The notes under the pieces: generated by a model
Seen by the model: only the letters and a program-made list of their open reading frames with translations
What the model was told of the DNA's origin: nothing
Databases searched by the model: none
Program-made: the position numbers and the translations under genes
Shown here: positions 53,601-64,000 of the stretch, in pieces
Layout of the letters: each line of letters opens with the position of its first letter
How positions within the stretch are numbered: position 1 is the first letter of the stretch
Source: Liolophura sinensis
Taxonomy: Eukaryota > Mollusca > Polyplacophora > Chitonida > Chitonidae
Direction: 5' to 3'
Length of the DNA: 64,000 bases
Assembly (NCBI RefSeq): GCF_032854445.1
Contig: NC_088304.1
Coordinates: 32,854,810-32,918,809, forward strand

Positions 53601-56600
53601 AGGGGGCGCTTGAAGTCGGATACGAGTTGTGTACTATAATGGTTAATACCAATGAAGTCTCCAGATCCTGTGGAAGAAAATGGAAGCTTGTTTCCGGTTT
53701 TGGTCGATGAAAGTCGAACTTTCTGACCAAGCTTAATTATAGGCATGCAGCGAAACAGGAAGTGGTGGTTTAATCTTTGTATTCTGATTTCCTTTACGTG
53801 TAAACCTGACCAACATCAAATAAGCGAACAATTCTTGCATAGCAGCAAACAAAATTGAAATGTATCAATACAATAAATCAATAAATAAAATACATTTACA
53901 AAATATTCCTTAAAAATGTATATTAACGATTTCATAACAAGTGTTTATGGACAGATCAAATTCATTCAGAGTGGTGGTGTAGTGGTCGCTAATTTTAATT
54001 TTAAATTTTATGTATTCCATTTTGTTTTTTCCCATATTCACAGAACTTGAAATAAACATCAATAGAAAGCCCACCTTACGATGCAAAACTTTGGCTGTAT
54101 TTAAGTCAGTGAAACACAAAATCTAACTTAACCACTTCGGTGGCCTTATGGTTAGATCGTCCGCCTCGAAGTCGGGAGACCAGGATCAAACCCGGATCGG
54201 GTCATACCAAAGACTGTAAAAATGGTACTTGTTGCTGCCTCGCTTAGCGCACAGCACTAAGATGTTATAGCAAAGGACTGGATGGCCTGGTGTCAGTATA
54301 ATGTGACTGGGTGGGGTGTCATTTCTGGTGTCTTCGGCATGATACTTCAGTGGCGGCAGCATTTTGGTGGCATGGACTCACCCAAGAATACACAGTATAT
54401 GGCACACAACTAATGACTCCTCGTCGTTATACGACTTAAGAATTGTTAAAAGAAGAACAACTTTAAACCTCTTTTGCTTTTAAAAATTGACTGTTTAGGC
54501 TTACCTTTATTTCGCTGAATCTCAGCATAAGTAAAAAAAATGGAAGTCCTGATTTTGAAAGTAATGAATACCTACCTTTGTTACGTTGGATTTCTTCGTC
54601 ACTAAAAAGCGGAAGTCGTGACACTGAATAACCCTGAGCACTGCTCTTATTGGCTACCAGCTCCTTCATCACATCCGGGTAATCTCCATTACCATATATG
54701 GGGTTGAGATACCAGCCCAGTTTAAACATGGCGGCTCTTTCGGCGGCGGCGATGTCTTCTGGGCTATTTGTTTTGGGCTCTTTCCACTGTAAGTCTGCGG
54801 TAAGTCCCACTTTACCTAGGATTATTACCAGCGAAATCCCGTTTTACAGCGACATTTATATTTCATCAGATACAGGCTCGTGTTCACGTGTCACCGCTGT
54901 CATTTTGAACAAAAAAGGGACGTTGTTAAGCTGAATTTTGCGCTACATGGAATCATTTCCCTTTCTCAGAGGAAATGTTTTAAGGCGACCAAAATCTAGA
55001 CTGACATTCTACCACCCACAGAAGAATAGTTTGACAAAGCCGCCTTCTCTCAAAACATTTAACAAATTTTCAGCAGATTATTCTGTTAACTATAGCACAA
55101 ATATTATGTTAATTCAACCCCAAAATTCTATATCACTATTAGAATAGTATTCTGAGTATGACATCGTGTGATGTTATAATAACAGAATACATTCCAGCAT
55201 CACTTAGACAACAGACTTTCTATTTAAATGAACAGAATATGTTTTTGAGAGTACCTTGTTGACTTGGCTGGAAAAACTCTCTGTAAGTGTGATAAGCCTC
55301 GACATGTGACCGGATGATGTTATGAGCGGCGGTGTAGGGCGGACCGTACGGGACTTTATACCCGGGGGCAAACAGCCCGTTGCCATATCCCAACCACGTG
55401 GTCGCCCACGGCTCGTTAAAGGTAATCCAAAATTTCACCTAAATCATAAAATGGAACAAGAAGCGACTATGAGACAAAAGCATCACATTTAATTGATGAT
55501 CATAAAGAACATCCATTACGCTAACGACAGTGTTCATTTTATTCTGTGGCGGTTGGACATTGGCCGAATTAATAGAGATTTCCGTATCCCACATATGTTA
55601 AGGCACAAATATCGCCTCCTAGAAAATCCACTGAATCGCCAACAAAATTAGAGAAGTTACAAAAATGTAGCACGAAATTCAGAACTTTTGACTGTGAACT
55701 TTTTTCTTTACCTTTGTTTTTTTTGTTGGGATCAAGGAAATATGAGTCAAAATCGTCAGTATGAGTTCTTAAAGGGTTAGATTGTGTGTAAGATGACACA
55801 TCTTTATTTTCTGTTAGTTACAGCTAAAGCTTTAGACTCTGTAGCATGTATTTTGAAAGGAAAATTATCATTATGTTTAGCTTACACAGTCTTCAGCTTA
55901 CACGAATGTAGATCCGTACAACAAGTACACTCTGAGGCAGATTACCTATTAATCAAGGTACACTGTCATATCATATTTACCCGTTATTCTCCACGCCATC
56001 GTCTGATTCGACGGACTTAAACACACTTGCCAGTGCTTTTTATTTAAGCCCTGGGTGTGAAATTTTAACACTTGACCTGTGGCTGAGGGATAAAACTCCA
56101 CACACATGATCCCAGATGTTCAAAACTGTTTTAAGATTTAACACCAGATTTAACTTTACACCAAGTCTTCAATTTAGTCCAAAAATAATTATGTAACAGT
56201 ATATTAAATATAAGCTATAAGTCTACTGCTGTTATACTTTGACTTTGGGCAACTGCATTGGCTGCTGAATTTGGCAAACATTTAAATATAAAAAGTGTCA
56301 ATACCAGTATGAACTATTGCCCTTTCGTACAACTGGGCCTTGTGTGATTTAAATTCCCATATGCCCTTATCAGGATAATCTATGAAGTAGTTGCATGTTC
56401 TATGTGTAAGTACTGAACGTACCCGGTCTCCAAACGATCTGAAGCAAAGTTTAGCGTATTCGTTGAACGCATCTACAATGGTATCGTTCAACCAACCTCC
56501 GCTATCTTGCAAAGCCTGGGGAAGATCCCAGTGATACAAGGTTACCATGGGAACAATGTTAGCCCATACGAGAGAGTTGATGAGTTTGTTGTAATAATCG

Positions 56601-58302
56601 ATGCCCTTCTGATTGATGACGCTTGTCGTTCCGTCAGGTAACAGTCTGCTCCAGGAGAGCGAAAAACGGTAGTGTTTCACCTGAACGAATTCAAAGCATA
56701 ATGAATAACGTTATACATTTATTTATTTATTTTCTTTCTTTTTATTTGATTGATGTTTTACGCCGTACTCTAGAATATTTAACTTATGCGACGGCGGCCA
56801 GCCTTATGGTGGGAGGAAACATGTTATAGCCCGAAGGAAACCCACACCCATTCACAGGTTGCTCGGAGAGGAAGCCAGCATGAGCTCGACTTGAATTCAA
56901 AGCGAATGCATTGGTGATAGGCTCCTGAGTCATTGCACCGAGCTGGCTTGCTAATTCAGCACTTATTCATTTGGTGTTAACTCAGATTTGTCACGAATTT
57001 GTCACATGGCACCGTTGCCCAGCTTGATAGGTGGAGGAAATCAGCGGCAGGAATAAACCACCTGTTCTTGACATGTAAGTTATTGATGAATTCTTCCATG
57101 TATTATACACATTTTAACGGACTTATGGGGTCCAATAAGTGAGCCATGTTGCTGGAAGGCTTGTGACCTCTAACGAACAATATGTAAAGCTCGATTAAAC
57201 GGGTAGTGGTCGTCTTGCGAGATGCGCGCTCAAACCCGACCATGGGTGGGGGTTTTGTACAATCCTTCGCTGTCACTAGTCGTGGGAACTTTTAAACATT
57301 TAAAGACGCTAAGATGTCCCTTGCCTAATGACCGACTACTTGTTTTTCACCGATAGTTCGAGGCCGGTGGTTTTATACCGGACACTCCGGCGTCTTCCAC
57401 CCACAAGATGATGCATTGTATAAGCGAAAAAATCTTTAAAATGAAGTATGAACAACAATCGAGAAATAGTTGTGTCTGTTTTTAAATCCATAACAAAGGA
57501 TGGCGAATAAAACAACAACAAACATGCTCCAATCTGATAATCGCTTTTCTCCTTCCACCATGCACTAACAAAATATTAGATTTAACATTATAAAGTTATG
57601 AGTAATATTACAGTTTTAAGAGTGTAAATGTGATACTGGTAGCCTATAATGCACACCGCCAGTATTACCTACGTAACGGTGACCTACCCCCATGCGTTGT
57701 AAATTCTTCACGTCTTCCTTCCACAGATGATAGCTGTCACAGGCCACGTCTCCATTCTCGTTGTTCCGGACGTTACCCTCGTGGGAGAACGTATCCCAAA
57801 TACTAGGGCCCCGTCCTGTACACACGTGAGGGGAATGTAACGTGGTTTTAGGTACTGAATTTATTAATTAATCCATCATCAGTTTAAATATTGATCCGTA
57901 TTGGGTATAACATCAAGCTGAAGGGTATGCTCCTAGATGGACGGCAGACATGATTAGAGTGGCCAAAAGTGAAACATTTTGTATTTGATTTGTGTTTTAC
58001 GCCGTACTCAAGAATATTTCTTTTATACGACAGTGACCAATATTATGGCAAAAGTAAAACAACCGGAAGAAAACTTTACATGTACAGGGGAACAATTCAA
58101 TAGAAAGATAGAATAGAATCTTTTGACTAACAATCCATCACTCACCGTCGGCGTTCCAGCCACCCTCTATCTGGTAAGCCGACGTGGCCGTACCCCACAG
58201 AAAGTCTGGCGGGAAATGTCCATAGTAAAACTGATGCTGAGGTAAAGATTCATTGAAAGCCGCGATAAGGCACAACAGCAACAGCAGCGTGGTCAAGGCC
58301 AT
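50627..58302 (-). CDS. GH1 gene C: secreted beta-glucosidase / lactase-like protein
   Basis: Secreted family 1 glycoside hydrolase; its role is as for gene B and its substrate unknown. Minus-strand exons in coding order: 58302-58146, 57815-57688, 56680-56423, 55438-55255, 54815-54576, 53667-53538, 51890-51703 and 50856-50627, giving 504 residues. The signal peptide is [19 protein letters not shown]. Motifs: [43 protein letters not shown] (acid/base Glu about 190), INHYSTQ, YITENG (nucleophile Glu about 400) and MDNFEW, so the active site looks complete. Intron 7 has a GC rather than GT donor (ctcaaag|gcatgt). The reading phase requires that boundary, because the next exon (CC ATC CGA) completes Ala as in gene B. 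The neighbour on the same strand is gene B, a tandem duplicate. Confidence 0.93.
52350..52470. repeat. Fragment of a palindromic mollusc-type repeat, gene C intron 6
   Basis: The sequence cccgtttcacaaggtgcacg, then agctacgttcgcgtaactac and aagtgcacgtaacgccatgg resembles a short palindrome-rich interspersed repeat I associate with molluscan genomes. This is a memory-based resemblance only. Confidence 0.35.
52710..52925. repeat. 44-bp tandem repeat, five copies, gene C intron 6
   Basis: The unit ggcggaagtgggcggagggc followed by agagatacatatatgcgtcactca has 44-bp spacing, visible from 52720, 52764 and 52808 onward. Confidence 0.88.
54128..54475 (+). repeat. Full-length tRNA-derived SINE, gene C intron 5
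   Basis: tRNA-like head ccacttcggtggccttatgg, then gatcaaacccggatcgggtc; core cctcgcttagcgcacagcac, then gtcagtataatgtgactggg, then catgatacttcagtggcggc; tail tcgtcgttatacgac. Confidence 0.87.
56105..56290 (+). repeat. Dispersed repeat, gene C intron 3
   Basis: Partner of 43455-43650. It lies in a different intron from the gene B copy (B intron 4), so it was inserted independently rather than inherited through the gene duplication. Confidence 0.7.
56715..56965 (-). repeat. Reversed (AAAT)-tail SINE, gene C intron 2
   Basis: atttatttatttattttctt, then tgatgttttacgccgtactc, then gcgacggcggccagccttat and aggttgctcggagaggaagc, ending in a tRNA-like head remnant (gagtcattgcaccgagctgg). Confidence 0.8.
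57985..58105 (-). repeat. Reversed SINE fragment, gene C intron 1
   Basis: ttgatttgtgttttacgccg, then tactcaagaatatttctttt, then atacgacagtgaccaatatt: a decayed copy of the (AAAT)-tail family. Confidence 0.7.
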
Positions 58303-59459
58303 TGCTTTGCAAAATTTTGCTGAAATTTCAAAACAGAATGGAGAATTCTGAGATCATTAAAATGCTGTTCTCAGACATGACTGTAATATCTAATGCATAG
58401 AGTATTTCCTTTCTTTAATGGTGCGGTCATCGCACCATGCCTTGTAGCATGCAAAAATAAAAGCATTTACTTCAAAATCAGCTCCACTAGATTTAACTCG
58501 TCATCTTTATTCCGCAGTAAGAAGCAGATACAAGTTAAGAACAGTGACATTTTTATAAGGATAACAGTTCCTTATTTATTTTTTTTACGACACAGCCATG
58601 CAGACACTAGCATCGCTATTAAGTTTTTAAAAAAGGAAGCTATTATCCATAATAAGTTTGTTAGTATACGTTACGATAGGTTTTACCTTCGAGTTAGTCT
58701 TCTGAGAACACTTATAACGGTCAGTCCACTGTCGATATGGCTGGCGTGACCCACATGATCAAACGCTGTATATCTTTGACGCCATCGAGGTCAAACCAGC
58801 TGTGATGTAGGTGTGAACAGGCAGCTGAAAAATTTGGATCATATCTAATCACTACCAATAGCTTTTGGGCCGAAGATTTTGAAACTCCGGGTCGGACTTG
58901 TGTATTAATGACGGCCATCTTTATGAACAGGAACACGGGAACACTTCTTCCGCCCCTTGGCAACACAGACGAGTTTACCTCAGCGAGCTATACTGTATTA
59001 AAATTTCATGTTGATGGATTTTTCTCCAAATATTTTACTGAAGCCAGCGCTGACCAATTTTTTGGCAGCGTATTTGTTTTGGAGATACACGGGCAAACGA
59101 TGGTGGATCAGTCCAGGATAGCTGGATCATCACTTTGCAACGTGACTCCAATCATTGCACGAGTCTTTTCTGCTTGTTTTGAGTCCACGTCTGAACGATG
59201 TTGTGCTATATGGGTCTATGCCCTATTTTGACTGAGATTTTATACCCGTATGTGTACTAGGTGGGAAATTACAGATGATTTAGCTTATCACTAACGTTGT
59301 ATACTTGTATTTTTCCCCTAAATTAACGTGGTTCATCCGTATGCGTAGTGAAATGTGATAAGAATAAAAAAAAAGCCATTTCCAAGTACCTGGTGCTTAT
59401 TTTAATTCAAATAAATGTAAGATTCATAACATTCTTCTGGTGGACTAAGCATCCCCAGT

Positions 59460-61412
59460 AACTGGATTGCCAGAATGTGATAGTTGGTACATGGACTATA
59501 AGAATGTACTAGTTACTAAATGGACTACGAGAATGCGAAAGCTGGTAACTGGATTACGAAAACGTGAGTGTTTACAAATGGACTGCAAGAATGCAAAAGC
59601 TGGTAACTGAACTACGAGAATATGATGGTTGGTAACTGAAGTGGGAGAATGTGTTAGCTGGGACTGTAAGAATGCAAAAGTCGGTAAACAGACTACAAGA
59701 TTGTTATAGGGAAAGTTGGCAAGTGAACTACGAGAATGGAATTATTGGTAACTGGACTACGAGGATATAATAGTTGGTAACTGAACTACGAAAATGTTAT
59801 AGCGAAAGTTGGTAAGTGCACTATGAGAATGTAAATGTTGGTAACTGGACAACGAGAATGTAAAAGATGGTAACTGGATTGCCAGAATGTGATAGTTGGC
59901 AACTGGACTGCGAGAATGTGATAGATGGTAACTGGACTACGAGAATGTGATAGTTGGTAACCGGATTGCCAAAATGTGACAGTTGGTAACTGGGCTGCAA
60001 GAATGTGATGGTTGGTAACTGGATTGCCAGAAGGTGACAGTTGGTAACTGGAATGCGAGAATGTGATAGACGGTAACTGGATTGCGAGAATGTGACAGTT
60101 GGTAACTGGCCTGCAAGAATGTGATGGTTGGTAATTGGACTACGAAAATGTCATAGTTGGTAACTGGATTGCCAGAATGTGATAGATGGTAACTAGACTA
60201 TAAGAACACAATAGTTAGTAGCTGGAGTACGAGAATGCGAAAGCTGGTAACTGGACTAGAAAAACGTCTTTGTTCACAAATGGACTGCAAGAATGCAAAA
60301 GTTGGTAACTGAACTACGAGAATATGATGGTTGGTAACTTGACTGCAAGAATGTAATTGTAGGCAACTGGTTTGCGAGAATGTGACAGTTGGTAACTGTA
60401 CTGCGAGAATGTGATGGCTGGTTACTGGGCTGCGAGAACGTGATGGCTGGTAACTGGACTGCGAGAATATGATAGTATGGAATTGGACTACGAGAATGTG
60501 ATAGTATGGAACTGGACTACGAGAATGCGATAGTTGGCAGCTGGATTGTGAGAATGCCAAAGTTGATAACTGGACTACGAGCATGCGAAAGTTGATAACT
60601 GGACTACGAGAATGTGATGGTTTTTAACTGGATTGCGAGAATGTAATGGTTGGTAACCGGACAGCGAGAATGCAAAAGATGTCAACTGGATTACGAGAAT
60701 GTAATAGTATTGAACTGGGCTGCGAGAATGTGATAGATGGGAAGTGGACTGCGAGAGTTTGATAGTGGGGAAGTGGACTACGATAATGTTATAGCTGGTA
60801 AGTGGACTGTGAGTGTGATTGTTAGCAAGTGCATTACGAGAATGTGACAGTTGGTAACTGGACTGCGAGAATGTGATAACTGGTACCTGGACTGGGAGAA
60901 TGTGATAGTTTGCAACTGGAGTACGAGAACGTGATAGTCAGTGACTGGATGGTAAGTTGGTAACTGGACTGCGAGAGTGTTATAGCTGATAACTGGACTG
61001 CGAGAGTGTGATTGTAGGTAACTGAACTACGAGAATGTAATAATTGACTACTGGAGAATGTGATAGTTGGTAACTGGGCTACGAGAATGTGACAGTTGGA
61101 AACTGGTTTGCGAGAATGTGATAGTTGGAAACTGTAATGTGAGAATGTGATGGTTGGTAACTGAACTACGAGAATGTAATAATTGACAACTGGATTGAGA
61201 GAATGTGACAGTCGGAAACTGGATTGCGAGAATGTCACAGTTGGTAAATGGACTGTGAGAATGTGACAGTTGGTAACTGGGCTGAGAGAATGTGACAGTT
61301 GGAAAGTGGACTGTGAGAATGTGATAATTTGTGACAGTTGGAAACTGGACTGCGAGAATGTGATAGTTGATAACTGAGTGCGAGAATGTGATGATTGGTA
61401 TCTGAATTCGAC
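59460..61412. repeat. ~29-bp minisatellite, ~65 copies
   Basis: The degenerate unit gttggtaactggactacgag followed by aatgtgata runs for about 1.95 kb. Copies vary in both halves. Minus-strand open frames here (60198-60584, 60834-61238 and 61048-61425) are periodic by-products. Confidence 0.92.
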
Positions 61413-61669
61413 ATATCAATTCCATTTGGAAAGAAATTCCAAGCTGTTACTTGTACGCTAGGTTTTACCGCCAGTAGGCCTATACTGTATTTATAACAGG
61501 TATTCTATACAGGAATAGAACACTTTGTACCACAGGTCCAGGAAAACCGTACCCAGCCGAATGTCACCTGAGGGAGCTGAAGTTTACTTTTACCCTTACT
61601 CAGGGGAAAAGATCAACGAAAATGCTGACCGGATGGCTAAAGACTCATTGTTGCTCCTTGAAGTGTCTG

Positions 61670-62228
61670 TTTCAGTTAAGGTTCAGACTGGGGGCTGTGT
61701 CTTCTGCAAATCATTGTCATGATCGTGTCTTTTCCAGTTAAGGTTCAGATTGGGGCTGTGTCTCCTGCAAATCATTGTCATGATCGTGTCTTTTCCAGTT
61801 AAGCTTCAGACTGGGGGCTGTGTCTTCTGCAAATCATTGTCATGATCGTGTCTTTTCCAGTTAAACTTCAGAGTACGGGCTGTGTCTCCTGCAAATCATT
61901 GTCATGATGGTGTTTTCCAGTTAAACTTCAGACTGGGGGCTGTGTCTTCTGCAAATCATTGTCATGATGGTCTTTTCCAGTTAAGCTTCAGACTGGGGGC
62001 TGTGTCTTCTGCAAATCATTGTCATGATCGTGTCTTTTCCAGTTAAACTTCAGACTGGGGGCTGTGTCTCCTGCAAACCATTGTCATGATCGTGTCTTTT
62101 CCAGTTAAGCTTCAGGCTGGGGACAGTGTCTCCTGCAAATCATTGTCATGATCGTGTCTTTTCCAGTTAAACTTCAGGCTGGGGGCTGTGTCTCCTGCAA
62201 ATCATTGTCGTGATTTGCAACCGTCTGT
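61670..62228. repeat. 62-bp tandem array with a splice-acceptor-like motif, ~9 copies
   Basis: The unit cagttaagcttcagactggg followed by ggctgtgtcttctgcaaatcattgtcatgatcgtgtctttt repeats nine times with few differences. Most junctions read tcttttccag, resembling a 3' splice site. It is flanked on the left by unique sequence with an open frame (61525-61722) that I do not recognise. Confidence 0.9.
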
Positions 62229-62649
62229 CTAAAATGCGCTTTATTCAACTATAGTCTTTTCTTTTAGAGAGTCGCCTATGTTAAGTTGTTAAGTAAATCA
62301 GCCATACTAGCTACCAAAATCTGAATAATTCTGACGACACCCGAGGCAATGGATATACTTGCCGTCGAAACGGAGCTTATACGGAGCCTATAGCCGAATA
62401 TAGGCGACTTGCTAAAAGAAACCGACTATAAGATGTCGAAAGGCTGATATGTTACTTTTAAGGATTCTTTCTGAAATATGTCCATTACATGCACGTTTGC
62501 ATAGAATAAATTGATGCCCTATAGGACTATCTCATCATTGCCAAATCTTTTAAATGCCACTTTTTATTAGGTGTACGTTATACTGCCTGTAGACCTACAC
62601 CTCGGAAAGGTTTTTATTTTGTTCCTAATCTGGGCGTCAAGAAAGACAT

Positions 62650-62910
62650 TCACATATCAGCTGTCAAACACAATGGACGTTCCCGGCCAATAAGCGTAAG
62701 ACCACTTTCCACAAAACCTTTTGTAGAGCCAACAAAGAACTAAGAAAGTATATAAAGTATAAGAAATTGGAACGGTGTCATACGCATAGAAGGGGCCAAC
62801 AGTTTTCAACGATGACGTAAAGACGCAAGGAGTGTTCTACACGAATGGATTAAATCAGTATCCAGTCGGTGTGCTTTGCCTATAACTGCCAGTATATCCA
62901 ACGATCTTGT
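62650..62910 (+). repeat. Dispersed repeat, partner of the gene A intron 3 copy
   Basis: It resembles 32530-32800 in the same orientation: caatggacgttcccggccaa, then aactaagaaagtatataaag, then caacagttttcaacgatg. Divergence is moderate and the ends are undefined. Confidence 0.6.
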
Positions 62911-64000
62911 TCAAAACGATAAATATGCGTACCTTAACCCAGATGTAAGGGGAAGGACAAAGATTGGTGTCACACACAGCTACCAAATGAATTGTAACAC
63001 ACAGTGGTAAATCTGCTCAGAAAAAGATGAAATTTCAGCAAATAAATTTGATCAATTAAAGTTGTTTACCGTGTAATTCTGTTAACGAAACCTGTCGATG
63101 ATTTTATTTGGTGTCTTGTGGCTTAAAATGAATCACAGGGTAACAACTCCAACCAACGATTGATATGCACATACTGGGAGAAGTAATGTTTCGTAACTAT
63201 CGGCCTGAAAGATGAACTATATTCCGTTCCGTAGAAAATTATCTTTAAACACATTTATAAAGCCATCACCATTATCGACAACGCAGATGTGTAGAAGTGT
63301 GACTTCAATGAGATGGGCCTTGAAATGTTGTACGGTCAGCCGAACTTGTAATGCTTATGAGCTTAGTAATTCTGATGTACTGGAATGAATTACATATACG
63401 CCTTGTGGGCGTGGCCTGTATGTCTGACAAGACTATATCGATTTTTAAACCAGACAACCAATGGCAATAGAGAATCACGGGTGGGTATATGTATATGTAC
63501 CAGGGACCCGTTCTGCGACGCAATCGCAAACTCCGCCTGGCGCAATTTCTATGACAACATATAGTGAAGAGATGCGTCACCATGGTAAATGCGCTTGGGG
63601 CAAGGTTGCGACAGATTGGTAAAACTACCCGAGGCACAGCTCAAGGTTGAGTAAAGTGTGTATTTTCCGTTGTGTATTTTTTATTGTTAATAACGTATAA
63701 CAATTCTGACAATCAGTTTGCCCAAAATGATAATAGCTTTGAATAGGGAGCTTGTCCACCTTCACGTCTCAAACGCATTTGTAAAAATAAGTTACGTCAA
63801 ATGGAACAATGGAATTGTACGGTGATTATAACTTTTCTGACTTAAGATCGCGATCGTATACCAAAACTGCCTGCTACATAATGTTGGTTTATGTAAATGG
63901 AAAATGTACCAGTCAGTAACTTCTGTTGAGTTCATTTTCAAATAAGTTCCACATCATGTTCATTGAGCAACTAACAACATACGGAAAAAATTGCGTAACA

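Larger units (their letters stand above)
58303..64000. other. Gene C upstream flank and gene-poor right end
   Basis: No gene is supported. It includes a 29-bp array (59460-61412), a 62-bp array (61670-62228) and a dispersed repeat (62650-62910). Short open frames at 58393-58749, 58721-58966 and 58908-59231 show no recognisable domain. The gene C promoter should lie just right of 58302, but no clear TATA box is visible. Confidence 0.55.

Noticed and set aside
58721-59231. Opposing frames at 58721-58966 (-) and 58908-59231 (+) as first exons of a gene
   Set aside because: The minus frame has a plausible ATG, but there is no recognisable domain, no matching downstream exon and no clear donor. 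Left unannotated.
60198-61425. Minus-strand frames of 125-134 codons at 59.5-61.4 kb
   Set aside because: Periodic peptides (variants of YHILVVQLPT) come from the 29-bp minisatellite, and there are no independent coding features.

Overview
The window is animal genomic DNA, most likely from a marine lophotrochozoan and probably a mollusc. The genes are split by GT-AG introns, and tRNA-derived SINEs with a mollusc-style core are frequent. Minisatellites are abundant and the genes are recognisable metazoan families. The species cannot be named from the sequence.

Region 1 (1-15.5 kb, + strand) holds the last nine coding exons I can recognise of a neurofibromin (NF1) orthologue: 442-568, 1680-1767, 2377-2420, 3124-3485, 3866-4114, 5430-5530, 12790-12929, 13783-13829 and 15179-15508. 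They encode 495 residues up to the stop codon. Three introns of this gene carry tandem arrays built from the end of the preceding exon together with its 5' splice site. These are a ~78-bp unit at 4080-4612, a very large 69/81-bp array at 5471-12392, and a ~108-bp whole-exon cassette repeated six times at 13777-14412. This is the most unusual structure in the window.

Region 2 (15.5-29.6 kb) is mostly non-coding: the NF1 3' flank, SINEs and short tandem repeats. It contains one long unbroken minus-strand reading frame (25213-27225, up to 670 codons) of unknown function. Rearranged, decayed copies of pieces of it lie at 27627-28260.

Region 3 (29.6-58.3 kb) is a cluster of three secreted glycoside hydrolase family 1 (beta-glucosidase / lactase-like) genes. 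Gene A is on the + strand (29673-37407). Genes B (39203-46764) and C (50627-58302) are tandem on the - strand, so A and B converge. Each has eight coding exons, and the six internal exons have identical lengths in all three (128, 258, 184, 240, 130 and 188 bp), which supports both the exon models and an origin by duplication. B and C keep both catalytic glutamates in their usual motifs. A keeps the glutamates but has Ile instead of Asn in the TFNEP motif.

Region 4 (58.3-64 kb) has no recognisable gene. It is dominated by a 29-bp array (59.46-61.41 kb) and a 62-bp array (61.67-62.23 kb).

Neurofibromin (RAS regulation) and the GH1 enzymes (glycoside breakdown, probably digestive) are unrelated neighbours; nothing suggests a shared pathway. 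All calls come from reading the sequence and from family knowledge; no database search was run.
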